A stretch of 64,000 bases of DNA. It comes from Flavipsychrobacter sp. (GTDB lineage Bacteria > Bacteroidota > Bacteroidia > Chitinophagales > Chitinophagaceae). The stretch spans positions 1 through 64,000 of the forward strand of contig JARLGY010000016.1 in assembly GCA_031292525.1 (NCBI GenBank). Direction: 5' to 3'. The position numbers were made by a program, and so were the translations under genes. The notes under the pieces are model-generated. The model was not told the DNA's origin. It made no database searches and worked only from the letters and a program-made list of their open reading frames with translations. Position 1 is the stretch's first letter; each line of letters begins with the position of its first letter. This document shows positions 61,577 to 64,000 of this stretch, in pieces.

Positions 61577-62055
61577 CATAGAATGCGTGGGTTTTGGATG
61601 TGTGAGGAGGGGTTTGTACTGCCAAAATTGCTATTGATTTTATATAGTGATATCAACAACACTTATCTAATAAATGGTTGGTGATTTATGGTTTTTTAAC
61701 CAAAGTTAGAGGGCGTGTCCTGTCCGATTTAATAAACGAAAAGCGGACAGTAGGGTGATGCTGTATGCTGAAATGGTTTGTGGTGGCTGATATGGTTTAT
61801 AAATTTACTGTCTGGTGTGTCCGATACCGGACAGGGGCGGACAGATGATTTGAGGTGGATATGAAACGGGTATATGTATAGCTTTTTATATTTTTGGGAA
61901 TAAAAATTACAAATTGCAACTTTCCCTTAATGGTTTGCAGGTTATTTAATTGCGGTGCAAAATACGTTGCAGCTATGTTGTTACCTAAAAGAGATATGCA
62001 CAGTTCCACGGTGTGGAATGTTCCACGGAATTGCAATTATGCCAATGTGTAGGCC
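61577..62055. other. Intergenic region with two clusters of inverted repeats
   Basis: About 480 bases between the miaB start and the M16 peptidase end. At 61718-61844 the hexamer CGGACA or its complement TGTCCG occurs five times, including TGTCCG-ATAC-CGGACA (61818-61833). At 62003-62030 TTCCAC and GTGGAA alternate (TTCCAC, GGT, GTGGAA, TG, TTCCAC), with GTTCCACGG repeated 17 bases apart. No ORF is convincing. Both groups look like protein-binding sites, with no gene identified for either. Confidence 0.6.
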
Positions 62056-64000
62056 CTAATTAAATACACTATCCGAGATGTTCTTATTCACCTCTACGCT
62101 TTTTACCCTGGATGATGCTACGTGTTTGTTCTCTACCTCTTTGGTACGGTAGGGTATTTTGTAGCCACCGCTGCCGGGCACTTCGCGATAGTCGCTGTAC
62201 TGGGTTACTTTAGGTATGCCACCTGCTCCAATATCTGCTTCTTCCTTCTGCACCAGGTATCCGGTATTCACATCGTAATATTCTACCGCCAGTTTGCCTG
62301 TACGGTCCAGCACATTCACTACGAAAGCATCGCTGCCATTTACCTGGGCCATACCTTTCAGCGTTCGGGTGATGCCATAAGTATCCGGGTGCAATATTTT
62401 CTGTATGTCAGCCTCAGCCTTCATGTTGTCAATATCACCGCTATTAAAAGCTTTTTTCTGACCCTGAACTTCACTGAATCCTTTGTCGCCATTAAGCACC
62501 TGCTTTTGTATGATAGTGCCCATCCCTTCTACCATGATCACCATCTTGGATGGAGACTTGCGTATCTCTGTAACAGTAAGCTCAAGCGAAGAAGGCCCCG
62601 ATGATATGGTGCCTGCGCTTACCTTTTTTATGGACTTTATATTATTAATGACCGATTCGCCGCCTATAGCCAGGATGTATTTCTTTATAATATCTGCTGT
62701 GGCAGTGCCTGCAAGCCCCGGGTTATCTATTGCTGTTGCTGCCGTTGGGGGAGTTACAGTAGTGGGTGCAGGTTGTTCATAACCTGGAGTAGTAGGTAGG
62801 TCTGGAGTTATTTTTGCATCATTTTTATCTGTTATCCTGTTCTCGATATCAGCCGATGCAGCACTGCTTATCAAAGCCTCTTTTGTGTAAACCGCAGGTA
62901 CCGGCGATGGTTTAGAGGTATCGTAAGGAAAGCGGATGATCTCGGCATTATTGTCAAAAAAGTCTATCGAGTTGGTCGAGAATTTATCGAATTTGGCTGC
63001 ATCCTTAATATTGCCAACTATTATGATGTTAGCATTGTCTGGTAATATGTACTTGCCTGCAGCGTCTTTAACATCCTTTACGGATATACTGCTTACGTTT
63101 TTTAAATAGCTGTGGTAATAGTCCTTAGGCATATGGTACCGCTCCAGGTTTATTGCATATGTGGCAATAGTAGCAGGGTCGGCAATGCCCATGGCAAAGT
63201 TACCGGTTATTGCCCATTTGGCTTTGTCAAGTATGTTATTGTCCACATCGTTTTGCATACGGTGCATATTTGCCAGCATGGTTATGAGGCAACTGTCATC
63301 TACGCCAATGCGACTGCGGGTATAGGCGCTAAAAGAGCCTTCAGTTTCATTTTCAAGTATGGAAGAATAGGTAGTATAAGCCCACTGATGTTCCTGCCTC
63401 AGATCGTGAAACAATAAAGACCTGCTATTGCCACCCAAAATAGTATTTGCTACACGCGCCTTAATAGCATACTCACTACCCGGATAAAGATCTATAGGGT
63501 AGGTAATGCGTAATATACTTTGCACCGCTCCTTTGCGTGGAATGAACGATACGTGGGTGGACGATGGCGCATCGTAATGACCATAATCAGTTACCGGAAC
63601 CGGCAGACTGCGCCACTTACCAAAGTATTTTTCAACCAGGGGTTTTATTTCTTCAACCTTTACGTCGCCAACAATAGATAGGTAAGCTACGTTTGGCCTG
63701 AAATAGGTATTGTAATAGTTAATGCAGTCTTCTGTTTTTATACGTGCAACTGTTTTGTCGGTAATGATCTCGCCATATGGGTGAGACCCACCATAGTTAA
63801 GGGCTGCAGCTACATTATTCAGCATGGCGTCAGCATCGTTCTGCCGCGCCTTTAGCTGGCTGATGGTCTCGGTTTTTATTCTTTCTACATCATCGGTAGT
63901 GATAGCTGTATTCATGGCAATATCACTTACCAAATCCAGCATTTTTTCTTTTTCGCGGGCCAGGCCGCGGGCAGCTATTTCCTCATCGGTAGTTGCCAGA
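62056..64000 (-). CDS. M16 family zinc peptidase with fused C-terminal lipoprotein-like domain, 5' end outside window
   Basis: The frame runs through the right edge, so the N-terminus with the HxxEH zinc site is outside; about 648 codons are visible. The seen part starts in the first M16 half (AREKEKMLDLVSDIA, ETISQLKARQNDADAM, YGGSHPYGEIIT), then continues in the second half (LSIVGDVKVEEIKPLVEKYFGKW, ILGGNSRSLLFHDLRQEHQWAY). After a Pro/Thr-rich linker (PTTPGYEQPAPTTVTPPTAA) comes a C-terminal domain (IIKKYILAIGGESVINNIKS, GDKGFSEVQGQKKAF) like those of Bacteroidota LolA-type outer-membrane lipoprotein-sorting domains. Confidence 0.85.
   Translation of the reverse strand, partial: LATTDEEIAARGLAREKEKMLDLVSDIAMNTAITTDDVERIKTETISQLKARQNDADAMLNNVAAALNYGGSHPYGEIITDKTVARIKTEDCINYYNTYFRPNVAYLSIVGDVKVEEIKPLVEKYFGKWRSLPVPVTDYGHYDAPSSTHVSFIPRKGAVQSILRITYPIDLYPGSEYAIKARVANTILGGNSRSLLFHDLRQEHQWAYTTYSSILENETEGSFSAYTRSRIGVDDSCLITMLANMHRMQNDVDNNILDKAKWAITGNFAMGIADPATIATYAINLERYHMPKDYYHSYLKNVSSISVKDVKDAAGKYILPDNANIIIVGNIKDAAKFDKFSTNSIDFFDNNAEIIRFPYDTSKPSPVPAVYTKEALISSAASADIENRITDKNDAKITPDLPTTPGYEQPAPTTVTPPTAATAIDNPGLAGTATADIIKKYILAIGGESVINNIKSIKKVSAGTISSGPSSLELTVTEIRKSPSKMVIMVEGMGTIIQKQVLNGDKGFSEVQGQKKAFNSGDIDNMKAEADIQKILHPDTYGITRTLKGMAQVNGSDAFVVNVLDRTGKLAVEYYDVNTGYLVQKEEADIGAGGIPKVTQYSDYREVPGSGGYKIPYRTKEVENKHVASSRVKSVEVNKNISDSVFN

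Noticed and set aside
61797-62036. 79-codon minus-strand frame in the gap between miaB and the M16 gene
   Set aside because: Covers both repeat clusters and has no signal, domain or codon-use support.

Overview
The window comes from a Bacteroidota chromosome, most likely the Chitinophagia/Chitinophagaceae branch. The evidence is type IX secretion (T9SS) sorting tails, many short lipoproteins with a Cys just after the signal helix, TAnnTTTG-type -7 promoter boxes, and families that are mainly Bacteroidota-specific (DUF4295, DUF4294, DUF4907, DUF2851, DUF5522, DUF6427, PID-CTERM-like). The base composition is modestly AT-rich and even. I see no insertion sequence, prophage, integrase, tRNA or CRISPR array.

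Layout. At 1-172 lie the 5S rRNA end of an rRNA operon and its terminator. At 389-3487 (minus) is the rplK-rplA-rplJ-rplL operon with a clear promoter, lacking its usual nusG/secE and rpoBC partners. At 3.6-6.4 kb are small membrane and secreted proteins, including two tandem T9SS cargo proteins with CX4CH motifs. At 6.5-10.3 kb are trmB, DUF5522, an alkyltransferase-like protein and two convergent L,D-transpeptidases. At 10.6-18 kb are a thiolase, an MFS exporter, rpmB-rpmG-DUF4295, bacillithiol deacetylase bshB1, DUF4294 and a DCC thiol oxidoreductase. At 18-25.7 kb are secreted and membrane proteins, purQ, a lone DsbD alpha domain followed by full-length DsbD, and a COG2509-type flavoprotein. 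At 25.8-30 kb is a three-gene surface unit (DUF4907, giant Ig-repeat T9SS protein, PID-CTERM-like peptide) preceded by three ATTGTTAA repeats exactly 22 bp apart. At 30-34.6 kb are lipA, an OsmC protein, DUF2851 and pyrF. At 34.7-36.5 kb are a cold-shock protein and a CLC-type fluoride exporter under a fluoride riboswitch.

At 36.5-42.6 kb (all minus) is a putative copper-handling cluster: three MbnP-like lipoproteins, a MauG/MbnH-like di-heme peroxidase, an outer-membrane protein with a Cys-rich start, a Cys-rich small protein and two lipoproteins. At 42.8-55.6 kb are an M1 peptidase, an orphan histidine kinase, thrS-infC (without rpmI-rplT), small envelope proteins, a possible small RNA and a large hybrid histidine kinase. 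At 55.6-61.6 kb (minus) are mltG and the operon miaB, sigma-54 activator, lptE, TPR-like protein, secG. At 62-64 kb an M16 peptidase runs off the right edge.

The most noteworthy systems are the fluoride riboswitch with a start-codon-sequestering hairpin, the MbnP/MbnH-like cluster in which only one of three MbnP paralogues keeps the WxW motif, and the phased 22-bp repeats before the surface-protein operon.
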